DNA of 13,898 nucleotides. Origin: JBJELF01 sp051879015. Lineage in GTDB: Bacteria; Bacillota; Clostridia; Lachnospirales; Lachnospiraceae. Location of the stretch: NCBI GenBank assembly GCA_051879015.1, contig JBJELF010000080.1, forward strand, positions 1-13,898. Reading direction: 5' to 3'. The position numbers and the translations under genes were made by a program. The notes under the pieces are model-generated. The model saw nothing but the letters and a program-made list of their open reading frames with translations. It was not told where the DNA came from and searched no databases. Positions 6,401-12,541 of the stretch are shown here, one piece after another; within the stretch, counting starts at the first letter, position 1; every line of letters begins with the position of its first letter.

Positions 6401-7732
6401 ATGAAGTATACGAGAGAAGATATTATTCATATGATTGAAGAAGAAGATGTGGAATTTATCCGTCTTCAATTTCGAGATATGTTTGGAATGATTAAAAATT
6501 TGGCAGTGACGGCCAGTCAGGTGGAACGTGCCTTAGATAATGGCATGGTGTTTGATGGTTCTTTGATTGATGGATTTTCTGATGTGGAAGATTGTGATAT
6601 GGTGCTGGTGCCAGATTTGGATACTTTTGTGATTTATCCTTGGAGACCACAGAATGGTAAGGTGGCACGTTTAATTTGTGATGTACATCGTAAAGACGGC
6701 GGGGAGTTTGAAGGAGACAGTCGTTTGATTTTGAAGCATGTGCTGAGCGATTTAAAGGACCAGGGAATGGAATGTCAGATAGGCACAGCTTGTGAGTTTT
6801 TTTTGCTGCCAACGGATGAGCATTTAAACGTCGATATTCATGCACAGGAATTGGGCGGGATGTTTGATGTGGCTCCCCTTGATCAAGGTGAAAATGTAAG
6901 ACGTGATATTGTGTTAAATTTGGAAGAAATTGGAATGGAGGTCTCCTCCTCATTTCATGCATTGGCGCCCCATCAGCATGAGGTAATGCTGGGCGAGGTA
7001 GAAGGTTTGACTGCTGCTGACAATATTGCAAATTTCCGCATGGCAGTACAGACAATTGCCAGAAGACATGGATTTCATGCTACTTTTATGCCAAAACCAC
7101 GCAATGATGTAGCTGGTTCTGCAATGCAGATGGTTATTTCCATGAACGATAAGGATGGACACAACCTGTTCGATGACAAGGAAGATGAAAATGGCTTGAG
7201 CGAGATGGCCTATTATTTCATGGGAGGAATTTTATCTCATATTAAGGGAGCAAGTTTGATTACAAATCCATTGGTCAATTCTTATAAGAGACTCTGCAAG
7301 GGATATAGTGCTCCGGTGTTTATTGCTTGGTCTACCAGTAATAATTGTCCTGTCATTCGCACGAGAAGACGTATGGATGGCACTATGGCATTGGAACTGC
7401 GTTGGCCTGATGTGACAGCCAATCCATATCTGAGTATTGCGGTATGTATGGCGGCTGGTATGGAAGGAATTAAAAATAAGATTCGTCCAACCAAGGAAGT
7501 GAACTGCAATCTGTTTGAGATGAGTGAGCAGGAGAGAGAAAAAATGGGAATCCATCGTTTGCCACGCTCGCTGGGAGCTGCTATCGAGGAGTTTGAGAAG
7601 GATGAATTGATGCAGAAGGTAGTGGGCAAGCATATCACAAGTTGTTTTGTCAATGCGAAGAAAAAGGAGTGGGAGCGCTATCGCAGTTATGTGACAGATT
7701 GGGAATTAGAAGAGTACCTTCACAAGTTTTGA
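6401..7732 (+). CDS. glnA: Glutamine synthetase type I homologue lacking key catalytic residues
   Basis: The fold is clearly GSI-alpha: MKYTREDI start, FDGS (51-54), TFMPKP (228-233), NSYKRL (293-298), ANPYL (340-344), 443 residues against 444 in B. subtilis. Compared from memory with E. coli GlnA, six active-site residues are changed: E129 is Ala130, E212 is Ala187, H269 is Gln243, flap E327 is Ser303, R339 is Asn315 and R355 is Ala330. The Gram-positive feedback residue R62 is Asp61. Retained are D50 (Asp52), E131 (Glu132), E220 (Glu194), R321 (Arg297), R344 (Arg320), E357 (Glu332) and R359 (Arg334). Normal ATP-dependent amidation of glutamate is therefore doubtful. The reading frame is intact and well expressed-looking, arguing against a pseudogene. 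The start is ATG 6401 (AAAGGTGG, 8 nt); an in-frame ATG at 6350 would add 17 residues absent from relatives. It is followed at 63 nt by an ANTAR protein gene. Confidence 0.92.
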   Translation: MKYTREDIIHMIEEEDVEFIRLQFRDMFGMIKNLAVTASQVERALDNGMVFDGSLIDGFSDVEDCDMVLVPDLDTFVIYPWRPQNGKVARLICDVHRKDGGEFEGDSRLILKHVLSDLKDQGMECQIGTACEFFLLPTDEHLNVDIHAQELGGMFDVAPLDQGENVRRDIVLNLEEIGMEVSSSFHALAPHQHEVMLGEVEGLTAADNIANFRMAVQTIARRHGFHATFMPKPRNDVAGSAMQMVISMNDKDGHNLFDDKEDENGLSEMAYYFMGGILSHIKGASLITNPLVNSYKRLCKGYSAPVFIAWSTSNNCPVIRTRRRMDGTMALELRWPDVTANPYLSIAVCMAAGMEGIKNKIRPTKEVNCNLFEMSEQEREKMGIHRLPRSLGAAIEEFEKDELMQKVVGKHITSCFVNAKKKEWERYRSYVTDWELEEYLHKF

Positions 7733-7795
7733 TATTTCATGAATAAAGATTATCTCGATGAGAGCGTGAAATAGGGATAACAGTCGGAGGGAAAG

Positions 7796-8344
7796 ATGAC
7801 CAATATTATAGTAGTATTTTCAAAAGCGGAAGATGCTAGAAGTGTACGGAGTGTATTGGTAAGAAACGGTTATTCAGTAAAAGGTGTCTGTACCACGGGC
7901 AGTCAGGCCATACAGTATGCAGATGAGCTTCAAAATGGTTTGATTGTCTGCGGATATCGTCTAGGTGATATGCTTTACAGTGAATTGCGTGGCTATGTGG
8001 GCATGGAGTTTGAGATGCTTGTGGTGACTTCTAAGATGCATGTGGGTGAGTGCGAGGCAGAGGGAATTAGCTGCGTGGCGATGCCATTGAAGGTGCATGA
8101 ACTGCTTTCAAAGGTGGAGGTGGAGGTAGAAATCTGTGAGCATAGAAAACGCCGCCGCCGTATGCAGCCAAGACAGAGAAGTGAACAGGACACAAAGATT
8201 TTAAATGAGGCAAAGGAGTTGCTGATGAAAAAGAATCATATGACTGAAAGTGAGGCACATCGATACATTCAGAAAGTCAGCATGGACAGCGGAAATAATT
8301 TAATAGAGACAGCACAAATGATTTTGACATTATCAAATAGATAG
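7796..8344 (+). CDS. ANTAR-domain RNA-binding antiterminator with pseudo-receiver domain
   Basis: A 182-residue regulator. Residues 1-105 look like a response-regulator receiver fold, but the phosphoacceptor position after strand 3 reads LIVCGYRL with no aspartate, and the acidic pair near the N-terminus is missing. Only the TSK lysine (80) remains. A basic linker, RKRRRR (117-122), leads to an ANTAR domain (about 132-180: ILNEAKELLM, EAHRYIQKVSM, ETAQMIL). ANTAR domains bind paired hexaloop hairpins in RNA and prevent terminators forming. With no phosphorylation site, activity is probably set by a protein partner or ligand. It resembles NasT/NitR-type proteins found beside glnA in some clostridia. 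The start is ATG 7796 with GGAGG 5 nt upstream. The promoter for the next gene lies in its 3' end. Confidence 0.88.
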   Translation: MTNIIVVFSKAEDARSVRSVLVRNGYSVKGVCTTGSQAIQYADELQNGLIVCGYRLGDMLYSELRGYVGMEFEMLVVTSKMHVGECEAEGISCVAMPLKVHELLSKVEVEVEICEHRKRRRRMQPRQRSEQDTKILNEAKELLMKKNHMTESEAHRYIQKVSMDSGNNLIETAQMILTLSNR

Positions 8345-8352
8345 TGTATACT
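8324..8352 (+). promoter_or_regulatory. Strong sigma-A promoter for dapL, inside the ANTAR gene's 3' end
   Basis: TTGACA (8324-8329), 17-nt spacer, TATACT (8347-8352), close to consensus. It overlaps the last codons and stop of the ANTAR gene and gives dapL independent transcription, with a start near 8359. Confidence 0.75.
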
Positions 8353-8387
8353 AACTTGTAATTGAATGTTTTAGGAGGACACGGATT

Positions 8388-9602
8388 ATGTTTAAAGTAA
8401 ATGAGAATTATCTCAAGCTTCCGGGAAGCTACTTATTTTCAACCGTAGCGAGAAAGCAGAGAGAGTATTGTGCAGCTCATCCAGAGGCACAGATTATTCG
8501 TTTGAGTATCGGAGATGTAACACAGCCAATCGCACCTGCTATCATCAAGACAATGCATGAGGCAGTGGATGAGATGGGAAATGCGGCTACTTTCAAGGGA
8601 TATGCGCCAGATTTGGGTTATGAGTTTTTGAGAGATATGATCGCAAAGAATGATTATCAGGCATTGGGCGCAGATATCAGCGCAGATGAAATTTTTGTGA
8701 GTGATGGTGCAAAGTGCGATTGTGGTAATATTCAGGAAATTTTTTCGATTGACAATAAAATTGCAGTGTGTGACCCAGTTTATCCTGTTTATGTAGATTC
8801 CAATGTTATGGCGGGAAGAACTGGTACATATGATTACACAACGGGACAGTGGAGCAATGTAATTTATATGCCTTGTACTGAAGCAAATAATTTTGCACCA
8901 GAGTTTCCAAAGGAGACACCAGATTTGATTTATCTGTGTTTCCCAAATAATCCAACTGGTTCGGTTATCACAAAAGACCAGCTGCAGGGTTGGGTTGACT
9001 ATGCGAGAAAAGTAGGTGCCGTTATTTTGTATGATGCAGCGTATGAGGCTTATATTTCAGAGGATAATGTACCGCATACGATTTTTGAGTGTGAGGGTGC
9101 AAGAGAATGTGCCATCGAGTTTAAGTCATTTTCGAAGAATGCAGGATTTACTGGCGTACGTTTAGGCTACACGGTCATTCCAAAGGACTTGAAATGTGGT
9201 GATGTGTCTGTTCATGGATTGTGGGCAAGACGACATGGGACAAAGTATAATGGTGCTCCTTATATTATCCAGAAGGCTGGAACGGCTGTTTACTCTGAAG
9301 AAGGCAAGCAGCAGCTCAAAGCACAGGTTGGCTATTACATGAATAATGCAAAAACCATCCTCAATGGATTGAAGGAGGCTGGTTACCGTGTATCCGGCGG
9401 AGTGAATGCTCCCTATATCTGGTTAAAGACACCAAACAAGATGACTTCCTGGGAGTTTTTTGATTACCTGTTGGAGAATGCCAATGTGGTAGGTACTCCA
9501 GGTTCGGGATTTGGACCAAGTGGTGAGGGATATTTTAGACTGACTGCTTTTGGTACCTATGAGAATACAGTTGCTGCATTGGAGCGGATTAAGAGGCTGT
9601 AA
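8388..9602 (+). CDS. dapL: LL-diaminopimelate aminotransferase
   Basis: A PLP-dependent fold-type I aminotransferase of 404 residues that converts tetrahydrodipicolinate and glutamate directly to LL-diaminopimelate and 2-oxoglutarate, the one-step route to lysine and peptidoglycan precursor. Seen: FKGYAPDLGYEFLRD (69-83), PNNPTG (186-191; Asn188 contacts the cofactor), YDAAYE (215-220; Asp216), the Schiff-base lysine Lys250 in SFSKNAGFTGVRLGY, and FRLTAFGTYEN (383-393) with the carboxylate-binding Arg384. The start is ATG 8388 with AGGAGG 9 nt upstream. It has its own promoter and ends before a strong terminator. Because the reaction uses glutamate as amino donor, its place next to a nitrogen-linked pair is metabolically sensible, but co-regulation is not shown. 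Confidence 0.96.
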   Translation: MFKVNENYLKLPGSYLFSTVARKQREYCAAHPEAQIIRLSIGDVTQPIAPAIIKTMHEAVDEMGNAATFKGYAPDLGYEFLRDMIAKNDYQALGADISADEIFVSDGAKCDCGNIQEIFSIDNKIAVCDPVYPVYVDSNVMAGRTGTYDYTTGQWSNVIYMPCTEANNFAPEFPKETPDLIYLCFPNNPTGSVITKDQLQGWVDYARKVGAVILYDAAYEAYISEDNVPHTIFECEGARECAIEFKSFSKNAGFTGVRLGYTVIPKDLKCGDVSVHGLWARRHGTKYNGAPYIIQKAGTAVYSEEGKQQLKAQVGYYMNNAKTILNGLKEAGYRVSGGVNAPYIWLKTPNKMTSWEFFDYLLENANVVGTPGSGFGPSGEGYFRLTAFGTYENTVAALERIKRL

Positions 9603-9734
9603 TGCATTTTCGTGTTGTGAAACTCGCCGCACAGTTTATGTTTTTTCTCCGATTATCGGTCTTCCAAGCTGTGTATTTACATGTTTGAATCATAGTGGCT
9701 CTCGAAAGGGTTTTGGCATGGTGGATAGGAAGAG

Positions 9735-9779
9735 AATGGATTGACGGGATAAAATATCTTGTCAATCCATTGTTTTTTT
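9735..9779 (+). terminator. Very strong intrinsic terminator after dapL
   Basis: AATGGATTGAC (9735-9745) pairs perfectly with GTCAATCCATT (9761-9771). The stem continues inward through GGGATA/TATCTT (two G-T pairs) to an AAA loop, 17 pairs in all, followed by G and seven T. Confidence 0.95.
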
Positions 9780-9802
9780 GACACAAAATTTTAGTTTTAG
9801 AA

Positions 9803-9838
9803 GCGGCTAAATCGTGACTTTAGTCATGAGTTAGCCGC
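9803..9838 (+). repeat. Long imperfect palindrome, possible solo IS200/IS605-type end
   Basis: GCGGCTAA (9803-9810) pairs with TTAGCCGC (9831-9838). After an A-G mismatch, TCGTGAC (9812-9818) pairs with GTCATGA (9823-9829, one G-T), around a TTTA loop. No T-run follows, so it is not a terminator. A hairpin with a CTTTAG tip resembles the terminal palindromes of IS200/IS605 elements such as IS608 (from memory). No tnpA or tnpB is nearby, so it would be a remnant or a non-autonomous end. Confidence 0.45.
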
Positions 9839-9878
9839 CCTTCGGATAGCCAATACAGTAGATTTTTAGCCTTATGTA

Positions 9879-9887
9879 TGGTATAAT
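9879..9887 (+). promoter_or_regulatory. Extended -10 promoter upstream of the peptide-binding lipoprotein (distal)
   Basis: TGG followed by a perfect TATAAT (9882-9887). No good -35 lies 16-18 nt upstream, so it would rely on the extended -10. It would give a leader of about 180 nt. Confidence 0.5.
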
Positions 9888-9963
9888 TATCATATGGATA
9901 AAGATACGATATTTTCAATACCAACTGATGTTACGCATGGTCGTGGTTATGTATATTCATTGA

Positions 9964-9972
9964 TGCTATAAT
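9964..9972 (+). promoter_or_regulatory. Extended -10 promoter upstream of the peptide-binding lipoprotein (proximal)
   Basis: TGC followed by a perfect TATAAT (9967-9972); -35 weak (TGGTTA at 9944-9949, 17-nt spacer). It would start near 9979 and give a leader of about 97 nt. Confidence 0.5.
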
Positions 9973-10075
9973 GAGATTGGTAAAGAAATGAGATTGATAA
10001 TTGCATCACTTTTTTGTCTAGTGTAGGCGTAGGTGGCGAGTATATTGTTTTAAGGAAAGGAATTGTAATATTTTT

Positions 10076-11638
10076 ATGAAAAAGAAATTAAAGTCAAATT
10101 TAAAAATAAATTTGAAAAAGAAGTGTATAGTTGGACTGGGTATCTGTCTGCTTTTGAGTAGTTTAGCAGGCTGTAAGCCAAGTGGAAATAACGGAGAAAA
10201 TGATGAAAATGAGACGCAGGGAAGAAGTTCAGAAGTGGTGATTGATAAGAATCAGACATTGGCAGCTGAAATTGGTACGGAATTGGATTCCTTGAATCCT
10301 GCTAAGACTCAGACTCAGGCAGGTAGAACATTGCTTGGCAATTGTTTTGAGGGATTGATGAAGGTAAATGCTAGTGGTAAGGTGGTGGAAGGACAGGCAG
10401 AGTCCTATACCGTCAGTGAAGATGGATTGGAGTATACATTTTCGTTGAGAAAGGATGCCAAATGGAGCGATGGTAGTGCAGTAACGGCAGAGGAGTTTGT
10501 CGGTGCATGGCAGCAGCTGGTCAAGAGTGAAAATGCTGGCAAGATTAAGATGGTGGAAAATGCAGCGGATATTATTGAGGGAAGTAAGAAGGAGAGTACA
10601 TTGGGTATTGAGGCCGTGGATATGAGGACGGTTAAAATTACTTTGGCGTATCCAGATCCATATTTTCTGGATGTCTGTGCGGACCCAGCCTGTGTGCCTG
10701 TGAAAGATGGAAATATAGCAGACGATTTGAGTAGTTGGAATGCAAAAAGTTTTGTATGCAATGGTGCCTATGTAATTTCTGCTCTGAGTCAATCCAGTGC
10801 GATTTTGAGTAAAAATGGCAGGTATTATGGGGCAGACGAGGTAAAGAGAAATAGCCTGGAGCTGGTTTGGGGCAGCAGTGATGTAGAGAGTGCTCTTAAC
10901 AATGGAGAGCTTTTTTTTGCGGAGTCGATTCCTGGAAATAGCAGTCAATCAGAGAAAAGCAGTGGTTGGAGCTTGTATTCTAGTACCACACAGGAGTTGT
11001 TGGCAGTATGTGTCAATCAAACAAAATCCCAAAAGGATACAGAGGCAGCGCAGGCATTGCGTGATGCTCTGGGGTTGGCGGTGGACCGTGTATATATAGC
11101 TTATCAGATGGGCGATGGATGGAGTGCAGCAGATGCTTTTGTTCCTCCAAATTTGCTTGAGCAGACGGCAGATAATGCGATATGGGGTTCTGGCGATTAT
11201 GAGGAAGATTTAAAAACGGCGACGGATGAGTTGACGCAACAGAAGATTGTTGTCGATAATGTGGACATGGAAATCTATACGGATGCAAAAAATACATTGC
11301 TTACAGAATTGATTTCAGATATGTGGCGTGTGGAACTGGGAATTGAGATATTGGATGAAGAGACGGCATTGGCGGATGCAGATTTTGTTGGATATGCCTT
11401 TATCTGTGAGAAAACAGCAGAGTCGGCAGCTCCTGAAGAATATTTAAATTTTCAGAAAATTGAATCGAATTTTTATATGCCAGAGATGGACAATGATTTG
11501 TCTAAAGCAAATGAACAGATGCGTAAGAGTGCAGTGCTGATTCCTGTCTGTTCTTACACAGATTGGTATGGAGTGAGTGAGCAGGTGAAGCAAATTTGCT
11601 CGTTCAATGGATGCCGCTATTTTATGTATGTCGAGTAA
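10076..11638 (+). CDS. Family-5 (oligopeptide-type) ABC substrate-binding lipoprotein, orphan
   Basis: A 520-residue extracellular binding protein like OppA/DppA. A lysine-rich N-terminus and hydrophobic core lead to lipobox SLAGC with Cys33, then a Gly/Asn/Glu linker. The mature domain begins with the typical LDSLNPAKTQTQAGRTLLGNC-like opening, split here as DSLNPAKT and FEGLMKV, followed by YTFSLRKDAKWSDGSAVTAEEFV (about residues 120-140), the family signature. The bound substrate cannot be told. No opp/dpp permease or ATPase gene adjoins it, so it must use a transporter encoded elsewhere. The nearest binding site, GGAAAGG (10054-10060), is 15 nt from ATG 10076, unusually far, and no better in-frame start exists. 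No clear terminator follows. Confidence 0.9.
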   Translation: MKKKLKSNLKINLKKKCIVGLGICLLLSSLAGCKPSGNNGENDENETQGRSSEVVIDKNQTLAAEIGTELDSLNPAKTQTQAGRTLLGNCFEGLMKVNASGKVVEGQAESYTVSEDGLEYTFSLRKDAKWSDGSAVTAEEFVGAWQQLVKSENAGKIKMVENAADIIEGSKKESTLGIEAVDMRTVKITLAYPDPYFLDVCADPACVPVKDGNIADDLSSWNAKSFVCNGAYVISALSQSSAILSKNGRYYGADEVKRNSLELVWGSSDVESALNNGELFFAESIPGNSSQSEKSSGWSLYSSTTQELLAVCVNQTKSQKDTEAAQALRDALGLAVDRVYIAYQMGDGWSAADAFVPPNLLEQTADNAIWGSGDYEEDLKTATDELTQQKIVVDNVDMEIYTDAKNTLLTELISDMWRVELGIEILDEETALADADFVGYAFICEKTAESAAPEEYLNFQKIESNFYMPEMDNDLSKANEQMRKSAVLIPVCSYTDWYGVSEQVKQICSFNGCRYFMYVE

Positions 11639-11762
11639 AAGATAGAAAGAAAAATGAGTAAAATACACAAAGGTAAAAAGATAAGAACTAGACAGGGATA
11701 TCAATAATCCATAAAAAACTTAACTATTTAGAAAAAAAGTTGGAGAATTAGTGAAAAATAAA
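11639..11762. other. A/T-rich spacer after the peptide-binding lipoprotein gene
   Basis: I see no supported gene, terminator or repeat here. Transcription from the upstream gene may run into the candidate RNA locus. Confidence 0.5.
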
Positions 11763-11791
11763 TTGACAAATAATGCGGGCGTGCGTATAAT
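11763..11791 (+). promoter_or_regulatory. Perfect consensus sigma-A promoter
   Basis: TTGACA (11763-11768), exactly 17 nt, TATAAT (11786-11791). Both hexamers and the spacing are optimal. There is no ORF with a ribosome binding site directly downstream; the product appears to be a short structured RNA. Confidence 0.88.
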
Positions 11792-11797
11792 GAAAAT

Positions 11798-11947
11798 ACG
11801 CAATTGAATAATTGCAGAGGACATTGCGTGATTCATCCTTAGACGGAATACATGGTCGTGTATATGTATTGGGGGAACGTTTGTAGGATGAGAGACAATG
11901 TTCAAACTAAGGAGCCTTTTCTAACCGTGAAGAAAAGGCTCCTTTTG
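11798..11947 (+). ncRNA. Candidate small structured RNA of about 150 nt (unidentified)
   Basis: The transcript predicted from the consensus promoter ends at a 14-bp terminator and contains no credible ORF. Hairpin 1 is GCAATT (11800-11805) / AATTGC (11810-11815). A long interrupted hairpin follows: GGACATTG (11819-11826) / CAATGTTC (11896-11903), CATCCT (11834-11839) / AGGATG (11885-11890), AATACAT (11847-11853) / ATGTATT (11864-11870). These stems are separated by internal loops, one of which contains GGGGGAACG. The terminator hairpin forms the 3' end. I could not match it to 6S RNA, SRP RNA, RNase P, tmRNA or a riboswitch class. It could be a trans-acting small RNA or a riboswitch-like attenuator whose gene is further down (next CDS at 12142, which has its own promoter). 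Confidence 0.65.
11909..11946 (+). terminator. Intrinsic terminator of the candidate small RNA
   Basis: A 14-bp perfect stem (11909-11922 with 11931-11944) with an 8-nt loop, ending in TTTT. The T-run is short, partly inside the stem, but the stem is strong. Confidence 0.8.
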
Positions 11948-11980
11948 CGTTGGTCAGTTTATTTTCCATTTAAGCTTATA

Positions 11981-12010
11981 TTGCATTAAAGTAATGAATT
12001 ATGCTATAAT
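11981..12010 (+). promoter_or_regulatory. Promoter of the CsoR-family gene
   Basis: -35 TTGCAT (11981-11986), 18-nt spacer, -10 TATAAT (12005-12010) preceded by TGC (extended -10). The start near 12017 gives a leader of about 125 nt. Confidence 0.65.
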
Positions 12011-12030
12011 AACATACAAATGATGTTGGA

Positions 12031-12105
12031 GTCAAAAGGTATTTTGACGGCTGGTAGATGCATATTTGGGTCAGTGAAAAATGAGTTGAAACTGGTATGC
12101 CCAGC
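12031..12105 (+). promoter_or_regulatory. Structured leader of the CsoR-family gene
   Basis: Two adjacent hairpins. GTCAAAA (12031-12037) / TTTTGAC (12042-12048) has a GGTA loop, 7 perfect pairs. Then a longer interrupted stem: GCTGG (12050-12054) / CCAGC (12101-12105), GCATA (12060-12064) / TATGC (12096-12100), CAGT (12072-12075) / ACTG (12091-12094). No terminator follows before the binding site at 12134-12137. It could also act at the DNA level, since CsoR-family proteins often bind inverted repeats in their own promoters. Confidence 0.4.
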
Positions 12106-12141
12106 AAGAGGGACATTACCATATAGGAAAGTAGGAGAAAA

Positions 12142-12537
12142 ATGTTGGAAATAGAAGTGGAACAAGTAGAGTTATCTGCAAATAAAGAAAGTACAAGTGT
12201 TGAGAAGACTGTGATAGAAGAGAGAGAAAGCAATGATTCAGAATGTTGTTGTTGCTCAAGCAAGCATAAAGAACGCGACGAGAAGGAAATTCGCAGCCTG
12301 ATGAATCGACTAAAACGCATTGAAGGTCAGATTCGTGGCATTGAAAATATGTTGGATAATGGTGCTTACTGTACAGATATCTTGATTCAGGTGTCGGCAG
12401 TATCCTCTGCTTTGAATAGTTTTAATAAAGTTTTGTTGGCAAACCATGTAAAAACCTGTGTGGCAGACAATATTCGTAAGGGAAATGACGAAGTAATTGA
12501 TGAATTAGTGACGTTGCTGCAGAAGTTGATGAAGTAG
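12142..12537 (+). CDS. CsoR/RcnR/FrmR-family metal-sensing transcriptional repressor
   Basis: An all-helical DUF156 repressor, 131 residues. The core domain spans about 47-130 (LMNRLKRIEGQIRGIENML, then SAVSSALNSFNKVLL). Cys77, His102 (NH) and Cys106 (KTC) match the Cys-His-Cys copper site of CsoR rather than the His-Cys-His pattern of FrmR, so Cu(I) sensing is the best guess. Apo-protein normally binds operator DNA and releases it on metal binding. An acidic N-terminal extension of about 45 residues contains four consecutive cysteines (35-38) followed by SSKHK, an extra potential metal-binding patch. No copper ATPase, chaperone or efflux gene is adjacent, so its regulon lies elsewhere or it controls itself. 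The start is ATG 12142 with GGAG 4 nt upstream. Confidence 0.9.
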   Translation: MLEIEVEQVELSANKESTSVEKTVIEERESNDSECCCCSSKHKERDEKEIRSLMNRLKRIEGQIRGIENMLDNGAYCTDILIQVSAVSSALNSFNKVLLANHVKTCVADNIRKGNDEVIDELVTLLQKLMK

Positions 12538-12541
12538 TTTA

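Larger units (their letters stand above)
9603..10075 (+). other. Intergenic region between dapL and the peptide-binding lipoprotein
   Basis: A 473-nt stretch without a supported gene. It holds the dapL terminator (9735-9779), a 36-nt palindrome (9803-9838) and two extended -10 promoters (9879-9887 and 9964-9972). A motif at 9936-9954 recurs in the candidate RNA downstream at 11851-11869. Nothing recognisable was seen in 9603-9734; no transposase fragment was found there in any frame I could read. Confidence 0.6.

Noticed and set aside
6492..7055. Long open frame on the minus strand inside the synthetase-like gene (187 codons)
   Set aside because: It is antisense to a clear protein family member, its translation has low-complexity His/Pro composition, and it lacks a ribosome binding site.
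9735..9838. The terminator and the following palindrome as a pair of transposon inverted repeats
   Set aside because: The two hairpins have unrelated sequences and only 23 nt lie between them. The first is fully explained as a terminator.
10229..10948. Long minus-strand open frame (239 codons) inside the peptide-binding lipoprotein gene
   Set aside because: It is a shadow of the lipoprotein reading frame, with no recognisable motifs and no start signals.
11654..11707. Tiny basic ORF (17 codons) after the peptide-binding lipoprotein gene
   Set aside because: It is too short to distinguish from chance in A/T-rich DNA and has only a weak AGAAAG upstream.
11798..11947. Identification of the candidate small RNA as 6S RNA
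   Set aside because: The size is roughly right, but the 5' and 3' ends do not pair with each other as in 6S RNA, and the conserved bulge arrangement I remember is not seen.
12050..12105. Tetrahydrofolate riboswitch-like sequence (GTAGATG...CAGTG) in the CsoR-family leader
   Set aside because: The resemblance is limited to short pieces. The 3' conserved half does not match and the gene is not folate-related.
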